Assembly: GCF_002751875.1 (NCBI RefSeq)
Contig: NZ_NMZM01000009.1
Coordinates: forward strand, 1 to 64,000
Direction: 5' to 3'
From: Oceaniglobus indicus
Lineage (GTDB): Bacteria > Pseudomonadota > Alphaproteobacteria > Rhodobacterales > Rhodobacteraceae
Length of the DNA stretch: 64,000 nt
Numbering within the stretch: position 1 is the first letter of the stretch; each line of letters opens with the position of its first letter. Positions 8,302 through 17,937 of this stretch are shown one piece after another. Below the pieces are notes generated by a model, which was given only the letters and a program-made list of their open reading frames with translations, did no database searches and was not told the DNA's origin. The translations under genes and the position numbers were made by a program.

Positions 8302-8931
8302 TCACGCCCCCGGCTGATGAAGCGCCCATGTCCGCTGCACCGCGGGGCGGGCACGCATCGCATCGGCGTGGGCGCTCAGGCGCGGGAAATCGGTGATCTC
8401 CACGCTGTCGCCTTCCAGCCAGGACGAAACGGTGAACAGATGCATGTCGGCGGTCGAATACCGATCGCCCAAAACCCACGGCCCGCCGTCCGGCAGCGCC
8501 TTTTCCACCAGCGCGGCGGCCGCGGCCATCGTCTCGGGCACCTTCGCGGCCATGTCGGCCAGCGATTCGGGCCGGTCCGCCCAGCGGGCGCCGCGCATCC
8601 GGTGGGCATGGTTGACATGCATGGTCGAGGCCAGAAATGCCGACATCTCGTCGATCCGCGCCCGTTGAAACGCGTCGTCAGGCCAAAGACCGGCGGCCGG
8701 ATGGGTCGCCGCCAGCCAGTTCAGGATCGCGGGCGTTTCGGTCAGCCGGCCGTGGGGCGTGGTCAGGACCGGCACGCGCCCCTTGGGGTTGATCCGCGCA
8801 TATTCGTCACTGCGCTGTTCGCCGGCGCGAAAGTCGACCCAGACCAGATCGAAGGGCGCGCCGATCTCCTCGAGCGCGATATGCGAGGCAAGGGCGACGG
8901 TGCCTTTGGCAAGGTGGAGCGTCAGGGTCAT
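8302..8931 (-). CDS. Glutathione S-transferase family protein
   Basis: The 209-residue protein has a thioredoxin-like N-terminal domain (TLHLAKGTVALASHIALEEI, cis-Pro loop GRVPVLTT, then LTETPAILNWLA as the glutathione-binding S/T site) and a helical C-terminal domain. It probably conjugates or transfers glutathione, with substrate unknown. The N-terminal catalytic Ser/Cys/Tyr is not obvious. The start at MTLTLHLAKG is chosen because the fold begins there; a longer frame from 8997 adds 22 unrelated residues. Confidence 0.9.
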   Translation of the reverse strand: MTLTLHLAKGTVALASHIALEEIGAPFDLVWVDFRAGEQRSDEYARINPKGRVPVLTTPHGRLTETPAILNWLAATHPAAGLWPDDAFQRARIDEMSAFLASTMHVNHAHRMRGARWADRPESLADMAAKVPETMAAAAALVEKALPDGGPWVLGDRYSTADMHLFTVSSWLEGDSVEITDFPRLSAHADAMRARPAVQRTWALHQPGA

Positions 8932-9051
8932 GGCATCTATTCCTGCGGCTGAAGAAACATTTTCGCAACCATACCAGATCCCGAGCGCGTCGCACACAGC
9001 CGCAATAGCGACCTGGCGGCGGCCGTGAATGTTCGCGGTGCGGCCGTCCGA

Positions 9052-9753
9052 TCAGCCGCCGGTGGCCAGCTGGTTGTGCTTGCGGGCCATCTGGCTCTTG
9101 GCGGTTTCCACCGCCACGGCGGCGTCGCGGCAATAGGCATCGGCACCGATGGCGCGCCCGAACTCCTCGTTCAGGGGGGCACCGCCGACCAGCACGATGT
9201 AATCGTCGCGGATGCCTTCGGCGACCATCGTGTCGATCACCACCTTCATGTAGGGCATCGTCGTCGTCAGAAGCGCCGACATGCCCAGGATGTCGGGCTG
9301 TTCGCTTTCCAGCGCGGCCATGTATTTCTCGACCGCGTTGTTGATGCCGAGATCGATCACCTCGAAGCCCGCGCCTTCCATCATCATGCCGACAAGGTTC
9401 TTGCCGATATCGTGGATATCGCCCTTGACCGTGCCGATCACCAGTTTGCCCATGCGCGGCGCGCCGGTTTCGACAAGCAGCGGCTTGAGGATCTGCATCC
9501 CGCCCTTCATGGCGCCCGCGGCCAAAAGCACTTCGGGCACGAACAGGATGCCATCGCGGAAATCATGCCCGACGATGGTCATGCCCGCCACCAGGGCCTG
9601 GGTCAGGATGTCATAGGGGGTCCAGCCGCGTTCAAGCAGGATGTGAACGCCCTCGGCGATCTCGTCTTTCATGCCGTCATACAGGTCGTCATGCATCTGC
9701 AGGACAAGTTCTTCATCGGACAGGTCGGACAGAATGATTTCTTCGTCGGACAT
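9052..9753 (-). CDS. Corrinoid (cobalamin-binding) protein, probable split methionine synthase part
   Basis: The 233-residue protein has a helical cap domain (residues about 10-95) followed by a Rossmann B12-binding domain with the base-off motif DIHDIG (112-117), where H114 should ligate cobalt, and GLSALLTT-like and VLVGGAPLN loops. It fits MtbC/MetH B12 modules. It carries the methyl group between a methyl-THF transferase (not in this window) and an acceptor enzyme, plausibly the homocysteine methyltransferase encoded at 11761-12774. The start at 9753 is the second ATG; the residues before it are unlike the family. Confidence 0.92.
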   Translation of the reverse strand: MSDEEIILSDLSDEELVLQMHDDLYDGMKDEIAEGVHILLERGWTPYDILTQALVAGMTIVGHDFRDGILFVPEVLLAAGAMKGGMQILKPLLVETGAPRMGKLVIGTVKGDIHDIGKNLVGMMMEGAGFEVIDLGINNAVEKYMAALESEQPDILGMSALLTTTMPYMKVVIDTMVAEGIRDDYIVLVGGAPLNEEFGRAIGADAYCRDAAVAVETAKSQMARKHNQLATGG

Positions 9754-9988
9754 CTTGCACTCCAATGCGCTGACAGAGGGGGCGCATGTTGCGCCCCGAC
9801 CGGACATTCATATTGTTTGCCGCATTTCACACAGGCCACGCGACGGTTTGCGACGTTCGCCGGGTTTCGCGCGACCCTCTGACGATGGCGCGCGCGACGC
9901 AAGTGGCCCGAGCCCTCATAATCCGCATGATGATGATGAGGTTGCGCGATGACTTGTCAATGTTCGCTGAATGTTCCAACGTCGACCC

Positions 9989-11089
9989 ATGTCCGATGCC
10001 GCCCCGACTCAGCCCGCCGATACTAGGTTTGCCGCCCGTCTGAAGGGGCGCGGGGCGGCAACGAATGATGTGGGCCGGTTCGAACCCTATGCACGGGTGG
10101 CCGAACCAGATGGCTGGGACCGCGACGAGGACCTGCCGCCGTTGCGCACCCATGTCAGCGTCGAGGTGCCGCGCAAGGTGATCACGCGCAACACGTCGCC
10201 CGATATCGGGTTCGACCGGTCGATCAATCCCTATCGCGGATGCGAACATGGCTGCGTCTATTGTTTCGCACGACCATCCCATGCCTATCTCGGGCTGTCG
10301 GCGGGGCTGGATTTCGAAACCCGGCTGATCGCCCGGCCCGCGGCGCCCGAGCGTCTGGCGAAAGAGCTGTCGTCGCCGCGATACCGGGTCGCGCCCCTTG
10401 CCATCGGCACCAACACCGATCCCTATCAGCCGATCGAACGCGACCGCCAAATCATGCGCCGCTGTCTCGAGGTGCTGTCCGAGTTTCGCCATCCGGTGAC
10501 CGTCACCACCAAGGGCACGCTGATCGAACGCGATGCCGATATTCTGGGCGAGATGGGGCAGGCGGGTCTGGCGCGGGTCGGGATTTCGATCACCACGCTG
10601 GATCCGGTTCTGGCACGCCGTCTGGAACCCCGCGTGCCGTCCCCCGTCCGTCGCCTGAAGGCGATCGAGACGCTGGCGCGGGCCGGATGCCCGGTGCGCG
10701 TGATGGTTGCGCCGGTGATTCCGGGGCTGACGGATCACGAGGTCGAAACGATCCTGTCCGCCGCGCGCGACGCCGGCGCGCAATCGGCCGGCTGGGTCAT
10801 GTTGCGCCTGCCGCTCGAGGTGTCGGCGCTGTTCGTCGACTGGATGCGTCGCCATTACCCCGATCGCACCGGCAAGGTGATGTCGAAGCTGCGCGAGATG
10901 CACGGCGGGCGCGAATACAGTTCCGACTGGCACAAGCGGATGCGCGGCGAAGGCGTCTATGCCGACCTGATCGCCAGGCGGTTCGACCTGGCGTGCGAAC
11001 GGCTGGGCTTGGCGGAGAAACTGCCACCGCTGCGGCATGATCTGTTTCATGTTCCGCCGCGCAAGGGCGATCAGCTTTCGCTGTTCTGA
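9989..11089 (+). CDS. PA0069-family radical SAM protein
   Basis: A 366-residue radical SAM enzyme. The cluster motif reads CEHGCVYCFA (C-x3-C-x2-C) after NPYRG, and the barrel strands LAIGTNTDPYQPIE and VTVTTKGTLIERD are typical of the PA0069/SplB-like group. The reaction is not established. The C-terminal YSSDWHKRMRGEG is conserved in the family. The start at MSDAAPTQ is preferred to the ATG at 9971 but neither has a strong ribosome site. It is divergent from the corrinoid protein gene. Confidence 0.9.
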   Translation: MSDAAPTQPADTRFAARLKGRGAATNDVGRFEPYARVAEPDGWDRDEDLPPLRTHVSVEVPRKVITRNTSPDIGFDRSINPYRGCEHGCVYCFARPSHAYLGLSAGLDFETRLIARPAAPERLAKELSSPRYRVAPLAIGTNTDPYQPIERDRQIMRRCLEVLSEFRHPVTVTTKGTLIERDADILGEMGQAGLARVGISITTLDPVLARRLEPRVPSPVRRLKAIETLARAGCPVRVMVAPVIPGLTDHEVETILSAARDAGAQSAGWVMLRLPLEVSALFVDWMRRHYPDRTGKVMSKLREMHGGREYSSDWHKRMRGEGVYADLIARRFDLACERLGLAEKLPPLRHDLFHVPPRKGDQLSLF

Positions 11090-11148
11090 GGGATGTGGCA
11101 AAACGTGTCGGGCCGGCTATAAAACACCCAAACCCAAGGAGAGCGTCG

Positions 11149-11754
11149 ATGCTGGAAAGCGGATTTCACGATGTGCCGAAGGGGCGGGTTGCCGCCGTTG
11201 TCACCCATCTCGAGATGGCCGCCCCAGCCCCGCCGCGCGCGGTGCCCGACCCCGAGGGTTTGACCCTGACGCGGCTGCATGCGCCCGACCCCGAGCGTTA
11301 CCTGTCGCTGTATCGCAAGGTCGGGGCCGCGGATTGGCTGTGGTTCTCGCGCCTCGTGATGCCGGCCGCCAAGCTGGCGCAGATCCTGTCGAACCCGGCG
11401 GTGAAGGTCTATGCCCTGCAACGCGACGGGTCGGAGGATGTGGGATTGCTGGAACTGGATTTCCGCACGCCGGGCATTTGCGAGTTGGCGTTCTTCGGTC
11501 TGGCGCCGGGGCTGGTGGGGCAGGGCGCGGGGCGCTGGTTGATGAACCGCGCCATCGAAATCGCATGGGCCCATCCGATCACGCGGCTGGATGTTCACAC
11601 CTGCACGTTGGACCACCCCGATGCCCTGGGGTTCTACCGGCGCAGCGGGTTCACCCCCGTGCGCCAGCAGGTCGAGATTGCAGAGGATCCGCGCCTGATG
11701 GGCGCGCTGCCCCGCGCGGCCGGATCGCGCGTGCCGATTTTCGATCCGGACTAG
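11149..11754 (+). CDS. GNAT family N-acetyltransferase
   Basis: The 201-residue protein has a GNAT fold with the acetyl-CoA motif GLVGQGAGRWLMNRAIEIAW (Q/R-x2-G-x-G/A type) and a C-terminal HPDALGFYRRSGF strand. The start ATG at 11149 has AAGGAGA upstream and gives the normal length. Substrate unknown. It follows the radical SAM gene by 59 bases and is convergent with the homocysteine methyltransferase gene. Confidence 0.9.
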   Translation: MLESGFHDVPKGRVAAVVTHLEMAAPAPPRAVPDPEGLTLTRLHAPDPERYLSLYRKVGAADWLWFSRLVMPAAKLAQILSNPAVKVYALQRDGSEDVGLLELDFRTPGICELAFFGLAPGLVGQGAGRWLMNRAIEIAWAHPITRLDVHTCTLDHPDALGFYRRSGFTPVRQQVEIAEDPRLMGALPRAAGSRVPIFDPD

Positions 11755-11760
11755 GGCGGG

Positions 11761-12774
11761 TCAGCCGCGGCGGCGGCGGCGTTCGCGCGTCGGACCGGCG
11801 TTGTCGCCGGTGCCGTCGGATGCGGATGAAAAGCCGCCCAGGCGCGCCGTGATCTCGTCAAGGGTCGGACGTGCGCCGGCCGGGCGGGTGTCCAGCGCCT
11901 CGCGCATGTGGCGCAGGTGTTCGGGCGTCGTGCCGCAGCAGCCGCCGATGATCCGGGCGCCGCAATCGCGCGCCAGTACAGCATAATCCGCCATCAGCTC
12001 GGGCGTGCCGTCGTAATGGATGTGGCCGTCCTGAAATTTCGGAATGCCGGCGTTGCCCTTGGCGATCAGCACCCGTTCGGTGCCCGACGAGGCAAAGCCC
12101 AGAACCGTGCGAAGCAGGTCGGACGCGCCGACGCCGCAGTTGGCGCCGAAGGCCAGGGGTTTCGGCACCTTCAGCTTTTCCACCATGTCGACCATGCCGG
12201 CGCTGGTCATGCCCATCATGGTGCGGCCCGCGGTGTCGAAACTCATCGTGCCGCACCACGGCATTCCGGCCAGGTCCGCCGCTTCGGCGAAGGCGGCGAA
12301 TTCTTCCGGCGAACTGATGGTTTCGACCCAGAGGACATCGGCGCCGCCCTCCTTCAGGCCCTCGGCCTGTTCATGGAACATCTCGACGGCCGAATCATGG
12401 GTCAGCGTGCCCATGGGCACCATGATGTCGCCGGTCGGTCCGACCGATCCGGCGACGACGATGGGGCGATCCGCACGGTCCGCGATGTCGCGGGCAATCT
12501 CGGCGCCCGCCCGGTTCAGCTCGCGCACCCGGTCTTGGGCATGGTGCAGCTTCAGTCGCGATGCGTTGCCGCCGAAGGTGTTGGTCAGGAACAGGTCGCT
12601 GCCGGCATCGACCGGGCCCTGATAGAGCGCGCGGATCTTGTCCTGGTGGTCGACGTTCCAGAATTCCGGCGCATCGCCCGACTGCAGCCCCATGTTGAAC
12701 AGGTTCGTTCCCGTGGCGCCATCGGCCAGAAGGACGGATCTTTCGGCCAGAAGCCGGGACAGCGGATCGGACAT
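11761..12774 (-). CDS. bmt: Homocysteine S-methyltransferase family protein (split MetH / betaine-homocysteine type)
   Basis: The 337-residue protein is a zinc-dependent homocysteine methyltransferase barrel. It has LLADGATGTNLFNMGL at the N-terminus, the first zinc Cys in FGANCGVG (C213) and the pair in GGCCGT (C279-C280). It transfers a methyl group to homocysteine to give methionine. Annotation as betaine-homocysteine methyltransferase is common for this clade, but with the nearby stand-alone corrinoid protein it more likely forms the homocysteine half of a split cobalamin-dependent methionine synthase. A basic tail (RERRRRRG) ends the protein. Confidence 0.9.
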   Translation of the reverse strand: MSDPLSRLLAERSVLLADGATGTNLFNMGLQSGDAPEFWNVDHQDKIRALYQGPVDAGSDLFLTNTFGGNASRLKLHHAQDRVRELNRAGAEIARDIADRADRPIVVAGSVGPTGDIMVPMGTLTHDSAVEMFHEQAEGLKEGGADVLWVETISSPEEFAAFAEAADLAGMPWCGTMSFDTAGRTMMGMTSAGMVDMVEKLKVPKPLAFGANCGVGASDLLRTVLGFASSGTERVLIAKGNAGIPKFQDGHIHYDGTPELMADYAVLARDCGARIIGGCCGTTPEHLRHMREALDTRPAGARPTLDEITARLGGFSSASDGTGDNAGPTRERRRRRG

Positions 12775-12884
12775 GGGGCGCCTTGCAGGTTGGTGTCGGA
12801 TCGGGTGCACATGCCACGGGCAGGCGCATTTGGCAAACGGGCGTTGCGCAAAAAAGCGTGGCGAAACGCCCGGATGCGTCCGGT

Positions 12885-13205
12885 TCAGTCGCGCAGCTCG
12901 GTCATCAGCTGCGCCTTCGCCTCGACCAGCAGGTCGGACATCTTGGCGCGAATCGTCGCCTCGTCGGCCTTGTCGCCCAGATCGCCCGACACCTTGCGGT
13001 AGACGTCTTCGTCGCCCGCCTCCTCGAAGTCGGACTTGATCACCTCGCGGGCATAGGCTTCGGCGTCGTCGCCGGACTTGCCCATCAATTCGGCGGCCCA
13101 GAGCCCGAGCAGCTTGTTGCGCCGGGCCTCTGCCTTGAACTGCATCTCGGCGTCGTGGGAAAACTTGTTCTCGAAGGCGTTCTTGCGGTCGTCGAAGGTG
13201 GACAT
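12885..13205 (-). CDS. DUF1476 protein (F1Fo-ATPase inhibitor zeta subunit)
   Basis: A 106-residue, charged helical protein starting MSTFDDRKNAFENKFSHDAE, with the conserved LLGLWAAELMGKSGDDAEAY. Alphaproteobacterial DUF1476 proteins include the zeta subunit of the Paracoccus ATP synthase, which blocks ATP hydrolysis by binding the F1 rotor region through its N-terminus. It is divergent from purC. The start has an adequate upstream AAGGA and the family N-terminus. Confidence 0.9.
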   Translation of the reverse strand: MSTFDDRKNAFENKFSHDAEMQFKAEARRNKLLGLWAAELMGKSGDDAEAYAREVIKSDFEEAGDEDVYRKVSGDLGDKADEATIRAKMSDLLVEAKAQLMTELRD

Positions 13206-13357
13206 GTTCGATCCTTTGCTGACGTCAGGTGATACCGATATGGTCGGCCACGGGCGCGGCGGCAAGAGGGTGTTCTTGCCCGCCCCCCCGCAATGTCCTA
13301 TAGGGCGGCAAACGGCGCGGGTCCAAGGGGTCGGCGCCAGTGAGTATTGGAGCGCCC

Positions 13358-14119
13358 ATGGCACGTCGCAAGAAGATCTATGAAGGCAAGGCCAAGATCA
13401 TGTACGAAGGCCCCGAGCCGGGAACCATGGTGCAGTACTTCAAGGACGACGCCACCGCGTTCAACGCCGAAAAGAAGGCGACGATCGAGGGCAAGGGCGT
13501 GCTGAACAACCGGCTGTCGGAATATTTCATGACCGGCATGACCCAGGTCGGCATCCCGAACCACTTCATCAAGCGGCTGAACATGCGCGAACAGCTGATC
13601 CGCAGCGTCGAGATCATCCCGCTGGAAGTGATCGTGCGCAACTTCGCCGCCGGATCGCTGTCAAAGCGGCTGGGCCTGGTCGAGGGCACGCCGCTGCCGC
13701 GCCCGATCGTCGAATTCTGCTACAAGGACGATGCGCTGGGCGATCCGCTGGTCAGCGAGGAACACATCATCGCCTTCGGCTGGGCCACCCAGCAGGATCT
13801 GGACGACATGATCGCCCTGGCCCTCAGGGTCAACGATTTCATGTCCGGCGTCATGCTGGCGGTCGGCATCAAGCTGGTGGATTTCAAGATCGAGATCGGC
13901 CGGATCTGGGAAAACGACTTCCACCGCCTGATCATCGCCGACGAGATTTCACCGGACTCGTGCCGGCTGTGGGATATCGAGACCGGGCGCAAGCTGGACA
14001 AGGACGTGTTCCGCCGCGATCTGGGGTCGCTGTCGGATGCCTATACCGAAGTGGCGCGGCGCCTTGGCGTGCTGCCCACCAACGTCACCCATGCGACCAA
14101 GCCCACGCTCATCAACTGA
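13358..14119 (+). CDS. purC: Phosphoribosylaminoimidazole-succinocarboxamide synthase (SAICAR synthetase)
   Basis: Joins aspartate to CAIR in purine synthesis with ATP. The 253-residue protein has the ATP loop [31 protein letters not shown] (substrate site) and DFKIEIGR, with [16 protein letters not shown]. The start at [10 protein letters not shown] is the family start; an ATG at 13340 would add six residues. It opens a transcription unit with purS, an alcohol dehydrogenase gene and purQ. Confidence 0.97.
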   Translation: MARRKKIYEGKAKIMYEGPEPGTMVQYFKDDATAFNAEKKATIEGKGVLNNRLSEYFMTGMTQVGIPNHFIKRLNMREQLIRSVEIIPLEVIVRNFAAGSLSKRLGLVEGTPLPRPIVEFCYKDDALGDPLVSEEHIIAFGWATQQDLDDMIALALRVNDFMSGVMLAVGIKLVDFKIEIGRIWENDFHRLIIADEISPDSCRLWDIETGRKLDKDVFRRDLGSLSDAYTEVARRLGVLPTNVTHATKPTLIN

Positions 14120-14130
14120 GGCAAGGTCGG

Positions 14131-14158
14131 ATTTTTGAGTATTTGGATCGGTAAGAAG
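14131..14158 (-). repeat. Dispersed intergenic motif, copy 3
   Basis: The minus strand reads CTTCTTaccgatccAAATACTCAAAAA, a diverged and inverted copy of the motif at 6574-6598. It lies in the short gap between purC and purS, directly before the purS ribosome site. Confidence 0.45.
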
Positions 14159-14172
14159 CACGGAGACGGCGC

Positions 14173-14403
14173 ATGAAGGCACGGGTATATGTGATGCTGA
14201 AGAGCGGCGTTCTGGACCCGCAGGGCGAGGCGATCCGCCATGCCCTGGGCACCCTGGGGTTCGATGAGGTCGATGGCGTGCGCCAAGGCAAGGTGATCGA
14301 CCTGGACCTGGCCGACGGCACGGATCCCGCGCGGATCGACGAGATGTGCGAAAAGCTGTTGGCCAACACCGTGATCGAATCCTATCGCGTCGAGTTGCTG
14401 TGA
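14173..14403 (+). CDS. purS: FGAM synthase subunit PurS
   Basis: A 76-residue protein of the small subunit family that brings PurL and PurQ together to make FGAM. MKARVYVMLKSGVLDPQGEA and FDEVDGVRQGKVIDLDL are typical. Its presence shows the multi-subunit type of FGAM synthase, with PurL encoded elsewhere. The stop overlaps the next start as TGATG. Confidence 0.95.
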   Translation: MKARVYVMLKSGVLDPQGEAIRHALGTLGFDEVDGVRQGKVIDLDLADGTDPARIDEMCEKLLANTVIESYRVELL

Positions 14404-15437
14404 TGCGCGCGGCGGTCCTGCGCGAATACAACGCCGACCTGTCGATCGAGGATGTCGCCGAGCCGGCCTGCCCGGAAGACGGCGTGGTGCTGAAGGTGCT
14501 GGCCTGCGGCGTGTGCCGCTCGGACTGGCACGGCTGGTGCGGCGAACATCCCCGGGTGAAGCCGGGCCAGATCGGCGGGCACGAATATTGCGGCGAGGTG
14601 GTCGAGGCCGGGCCGCGCGCCACCCACCGGGTGGGCGACCGCCTGGTGGCGCCGTTCATCCTGGCCTGCGGGCGGTGCCAGGCCTGCCAGAGCGGTGCGC
14701 AGAACACCTGTCCGAACCAGCGGCTGCCCGGATTTGTCGAGCCGGGAGCCTTTGCAGAATACGTGGCGGTGCCCTTCGATCACAACCTGTCGCCGCTGGG
14801 CGATCTGTCGCCGGTCGTGGCCGCGGGCCTGGGTTGTCGGGTGACGACGGCCTGGCACGCGCTGACCGGGCGGGCAGCGGTGCAGGCCGGCGAGTGGCTG
14901 GCGGTGCATGGCACGGGTGGCATCGGATTGGCCACGCTGATCCTGGGCCGCGCCCTGGGCGCGCGGGTGGTCGTGGTGGATGTCGTGCCCGAGAAGTTGA
15001 CCCATGCGCTGGGCCTCGGCGCCGAGGCGGCAGTGGATGCGCGCGACGGCGACGTGGCCGCGCGGATCCGCGAGATCACCGGCGGCGGCGCCCATGTCAG
15101 CGTCGAGGCGCTGGGTATCGAGCAGACCACGAACGCCAGTATTGCCTGTCTGCGCCCGTTGGGTCGGCACGTGCAGGTGGGCATGCCCATCGGCCATACC
15201 GCGAGGATGCAGATCGACATGAACGCCGTCTACATGGGCAACCTTGCGCTTTATGGTACGCGCGGCATGCCGTCCTGGCGCTATCCCAGCCTGCTGAGCC
15301 TGATCGAGGCGGGGCGCGTCGATGTCTCGCCCATGATCGCGCGCGAAATCGCGCTGAGCGGGGTCAGTGCCGAACTGGCCGCGTTCAACGGGCCGACGGC
15401 GCCGGGTGTTGCCGTCGTCACCGACTTTCTGAACTGA
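14403..15437 (+). CDS. Zinc-dependent alcohol dehydrogenase (MDR family)
   Basis: A 344-residue medium-chain dehydrogenase. The catalytic zinc residues are in [10 protein letters not shown] and GHEYCGEV. The structural zinc set is the four-cysteine stretch [15 protein letters not shown]. The coenzyme loop is GTGGIGLA. The substrate is unknown. The ATG overlaps the purS stop, so translation is coupled to purS, and purQ follows by ten bases. This puts an enzyme with no evident purine role inside the purine operon. Confidence 0.92.
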   Translation: MRAAVLREYNADLSIEDVAEPACPEDGVVLKVLACGVCRSDWHGWCGEHPRVKPGQIGGHEYCGEVVEAGPRATHRVGDRLVAPFILACGRCQACQSGAQNTCPNQRLPGFVEPGAFAEYVAVPFDHNLSPLGDLSPVVAAGLGCRVTTAWHALTGRAAVQAGEWLAVHGTGGIGLATLILGRALGARVVVVDVVPEKLTHALGLGAEAAVDARDGDVAARIREITGGGAHVSVEALGIEQTTNASIACLRPLGRHVQVGMPIGHTARMQIDMNAVYMGNLALYGTRGMPSWRYPSLLSLIEAGRVDVSPMIAREIALSGVSAELAAFNGPTAPGVAVVTDFLN

Positions 15438-15447
15438 GGGGGGCGCC

Positions 15448-16116
15448 ATGAAAGCTGCCGTCATCGTCTTTCCCGGCTCGAACTGTGATCGGGACATGGC
15501 TGTCGCGCTGCGTGCGGCGGGTGCCGATGTCTCGATGGTCTGGCACAAGGACACCGGCCTGCCCGAGGGTATCGACCTGGTGGCGATCCCCGGGGGGTTT
15601 TCCTTTGGCGATTACCTGCGGTGCGGCGCCATCGCCGCGCGCTCGCCGATCTGTGGCGCGGTCGTGAAGCATGCCGAAAGGGGCGGTTACGTCCTGGGCG
15701 TGTGCAACGGGTTCCAGGTGCTGTGCGAGACCGGCCTTCTGCCCGGTGCGCTGATGCGCAACCGCGGCCTGACCTATATCTGTCGCACCGAACCCCTGAT
15801 CGTCGGCGAATGCGACAGCGCGTTCACCGCCGAATATACCCCCGGTCAGACCCTGATGATCCCCATCGCCCACCACGATGGCAATTATACCGTGGATGAT
15901 GCCACGGGTGCGGAATTGTCGGATGCCGGGCGCATCGCCTTTCGCTATGGCGCGAATCCCAACGGATCGGTGCGCGATATCGCCGGGGTGCTGTCGGCCA
16001 ATGGCCGGGTCCTGGGAATGATGCCGCATCCCGAACGCGCGGCCGATCCTGCCTTGGGCGGCACGGACGGGCGGGCGCTGCTTGCCGGGCTGGTCGGAGC
16101 CATGGCCGCGGTCTGA
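15448..16116 (+). CDS. purQ: FGAM synthase glutaminase subunit PurQ
   Basis: Class I glutamine amidotransferase subunit of FGAM synthase. The 222-residue protein has the nucleophile in [12 protein letters not shown], the oxyanion region [10 protein letters not shown] and the catalytic His-Glu in MMPHPERA. With PurS and a PurL encoded elsewhere it makes FGAM from FGAR, glutamine and ATP. It ends the purC operon. Confidence 0.96.
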   Translation: MKAAVIVFPGSNCDRDMAVALRAAGADVSMVWHKDTGLPEGIDLVAIPGGFSFGDYLRCGAIAARSPICGAVVKHAERGGYVLGVCNGFQVLCETGLLPGALMRNRGLTYICRTEPLIVGECDSAFTAEYTPGQTLMIPIAHHDGNYTVDDATGAELSDAGRIAFRYGANPNGSVRDIAGVLSANGRVLGMMPHPERAADPALGGTDGRALLAGLVGAMAAV

Positions 16117-16155
16117 GCCTTGTTGGGATCAGACGCACGGCGTAATGTGTCGTCC

Positions 16156-17925
16156 ATGGGAACCGACATCACCATCGATCCGCGCCCCCACGGCGCGGAA
16201 CCCGCGCCGCGCCGGTGGTATCTTCGGATGCTGTTCGCCGCGCTGGTCGTGATCGCGCTGTCGGTCGTCTGGTTCACCAACCAGTTCCTGACCCAGCGAT
16301 TCACCGAAAGCACCAGGAACCGCGCCGAGGTTCGCATGGCGCTGTATATCGGCAACCTGCGGTCGGAATTGCAGCGCGCGTCGATCGTGCCGCTGCTGCT
16401 CAGCCGGGATCCGGCGCTGATCGGGGCGCTGAATTCCGGCGACTTCTCGCAATCCACGCAGCGGCTGATCTCGTATCGCGATGAAATCGGGGCGGCATCC
16501 TTGATGCTGCTGGACCGGGGCGGGCGGGTCGTTGCGGCGACTGATCGCGAAAGCCTGGGCGCGACGCTGCGCAGCCAGGTCTATTTCATCGATGCGGTGC
16601 GATCGTCGGATACGGTGTTCAGCATCGCGCGTACCGAGGCGGGAGGGTTCCGTTTCTCGTATTCGCGCAAGATCGCGTCGGGCAGCGATCTGACCGGTGT
16701 GATCGTGGTCGGGGTGGATCTGGCCAAGTTCGAAAGCAGTTGGGCCGGCTTTTCCGACGCGGTCTTCGTGACCGACAGCGAAGGCACGATCATCCTGTCC
16801 ACCGAAAGCCGCTGGCGGGGCCGCAACGAGGCCGAGGCGCTGGCGGTGCGGTCCGCCCCCACGGCCATCGAGCGGGCGTTGCAGGCCACCGCCGATTGGG
16901 CCGCGCTGCCGGCCGATGCCTATCTGCTGGGCGAGGCCGTCATGCGCCAGGAGGCGCGGATCCCGTTCCAGGGCTGGCGCATGGCGTCGTTTACCACCTA
17001 TTCGTCGGTGCGCGAGCGGGTGAACGGGGTGCTGGCGCTGGAGATCATGGGGTTCGCATTGTTGCTGGCGGCGGGATTCTACCTGGTCAGCCGCAAGGCG
17101 CTGAGCCGGGTGTTGTTCTTCCAACGCGAATCGGCGGAGCTTCGCCAGTTGAACGCGGCGTTGCAGCGGGAAATCGCCGAACGGCGCAAGGCCGAGAAGA
17201 ACCTGGAGGTGGCCGAGCAGACCGTCGCGCAGACCAGCAAGCTGGCCGCGCTGGGCGAGATGTCGGCGGCCGTCAGTCACGAACTGAATCAGCCGCTGGC
17301 GGCGATGAAGACCTATCTGGCGGGGGCGCGGCTGTTGCTGAAGCGGCGTCGCCCGGAAGAGGCGCTGAGCAGTTTCGCGCGAATCGACGATCTGATCGAC
17401 CGCATGGGCGCCATCACGCGCCAGTTGAAAAGCTATGCGCGGCGGGGATCCGAGGCGTTCGAACCGATGGACCTGCGCCTGTCGGTGTCGGCCGCGCTGG
17501 CGATGATGGAGCCGCAGTTGAAGCAACGCGACGTCGAGATCACGAAGTCGTTGCCGCGCACGCCGGTCTGGGTGCAGGGCGACCGGTTGCGTGTCGAGCA
17601 GGTGATCATCAACCTGTTGCGCAATGCGCTGGACGCCACCAAGGACCAGGAGAAGGGCCAGATCGGCATCCTGCTGGCCGCTGGCACCTCGGCCGCGCTC
17701 AGCGTGCGGGACAATGGCACCGGCATTGCCGATCTCGAACATCTGTTCGAGCCGTTCTATACGACCAAGTCCCCGGGCGACGGTGTCGGGCTGGGGCTTG
17801 CCATTTCGTCGGGAATCGTGGCCGATCTCGGTGGACGTCTTACGGCACGCAACGGCCGCGACGGGGGGGCTGTATTCGAGATGCAACTCCCCATCTTGGA
17901 ACGAAACGTGCAGGCAGCGGAATAG
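16156..17925 (+). CDS. dctB: DctB-like membrane sensor histidine kinase
   Basis: The 589-residue kinase has two membrane segments (about 25-42 and 295-315) that bracket a periplasmic PDC/dCache-like sensor of about 250 residues. A cytoplasmic coiled linker (ELRQLNAALQREIAERRKAE) follows, then a dimerisation domain with the phospho-His in AAVSHELNQPLAAMK, and a HATPase domain (NLLRNALDA, DNGTGI, GVGLGLAI). This layout is that of DctB, which senses C4-dicarboxylates. The true ligand is not shown by sequence. The response regulator gene follows by 12 bases. Confidence 0.9.
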   Translation: MGTDITIDPRPHGAEPAPRRWYLRMLFAALVVIALSVVWFTNQFLTQRFTESTRNRAEVRMALYIGNLRSELQRASIVPLLLSRDPALIGALNSGDFSQSTQRLISYRDEIGAASLMLLDRGGRVVAATDRESLGATLRSQVYFIDAVRSSDTVFSIARTEAGGFRFSYSRKIASGSDLTGVIVVGVDLAKFESSWAGFSDAVFVTDSEGTIILSTESRWRGRNEAEALAVRSAPTAIERALQATADWAALPADAYLLGEAVMRQEARIPFQGWRMASFTTYSSVRERVNGVLALEIMGFALLLAAGFYLVSRKALSRVLFFQRESAELRQLNAALQREIAERRKAEKNLEVAEQTVAQTSKLAALGEMSAAVSHELNQPLAAMKTYLAGARLLLKRRRPEEALSSFARIDDLIDRMGAITRQLKSYARRGSEAFEPMDLRLSVSAALAMMEPQLKQRDVEITKSLPRTPVWVQGDRLRVEQVIINLLRNALDATKDQEKGQIGILLAAGTSAALSVRDNGTGIADLEHLFEPFYTTKSPGDGVGLGLAISSGIVADLGGRLTARNGRDGGAVFEMQLPILERNVQAAE

Positions 17926-17937
17926 GAAGAGCACCTC

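Noticed and set aside
9754-9988. Cobalamin or SAM/SAH riboswitch upstream of the corrinoid gene
   Set aside because: I looked for conserved cores of these riboswitches in the divergent spacer and before the homocysteine methyltransferase gene and saw none.
12840-12884. Hairpin with T6 after the DUF1476 gene as a terminator
   Set aside because: The stem is only four to five pairs and partly mismatched, too weak to list.
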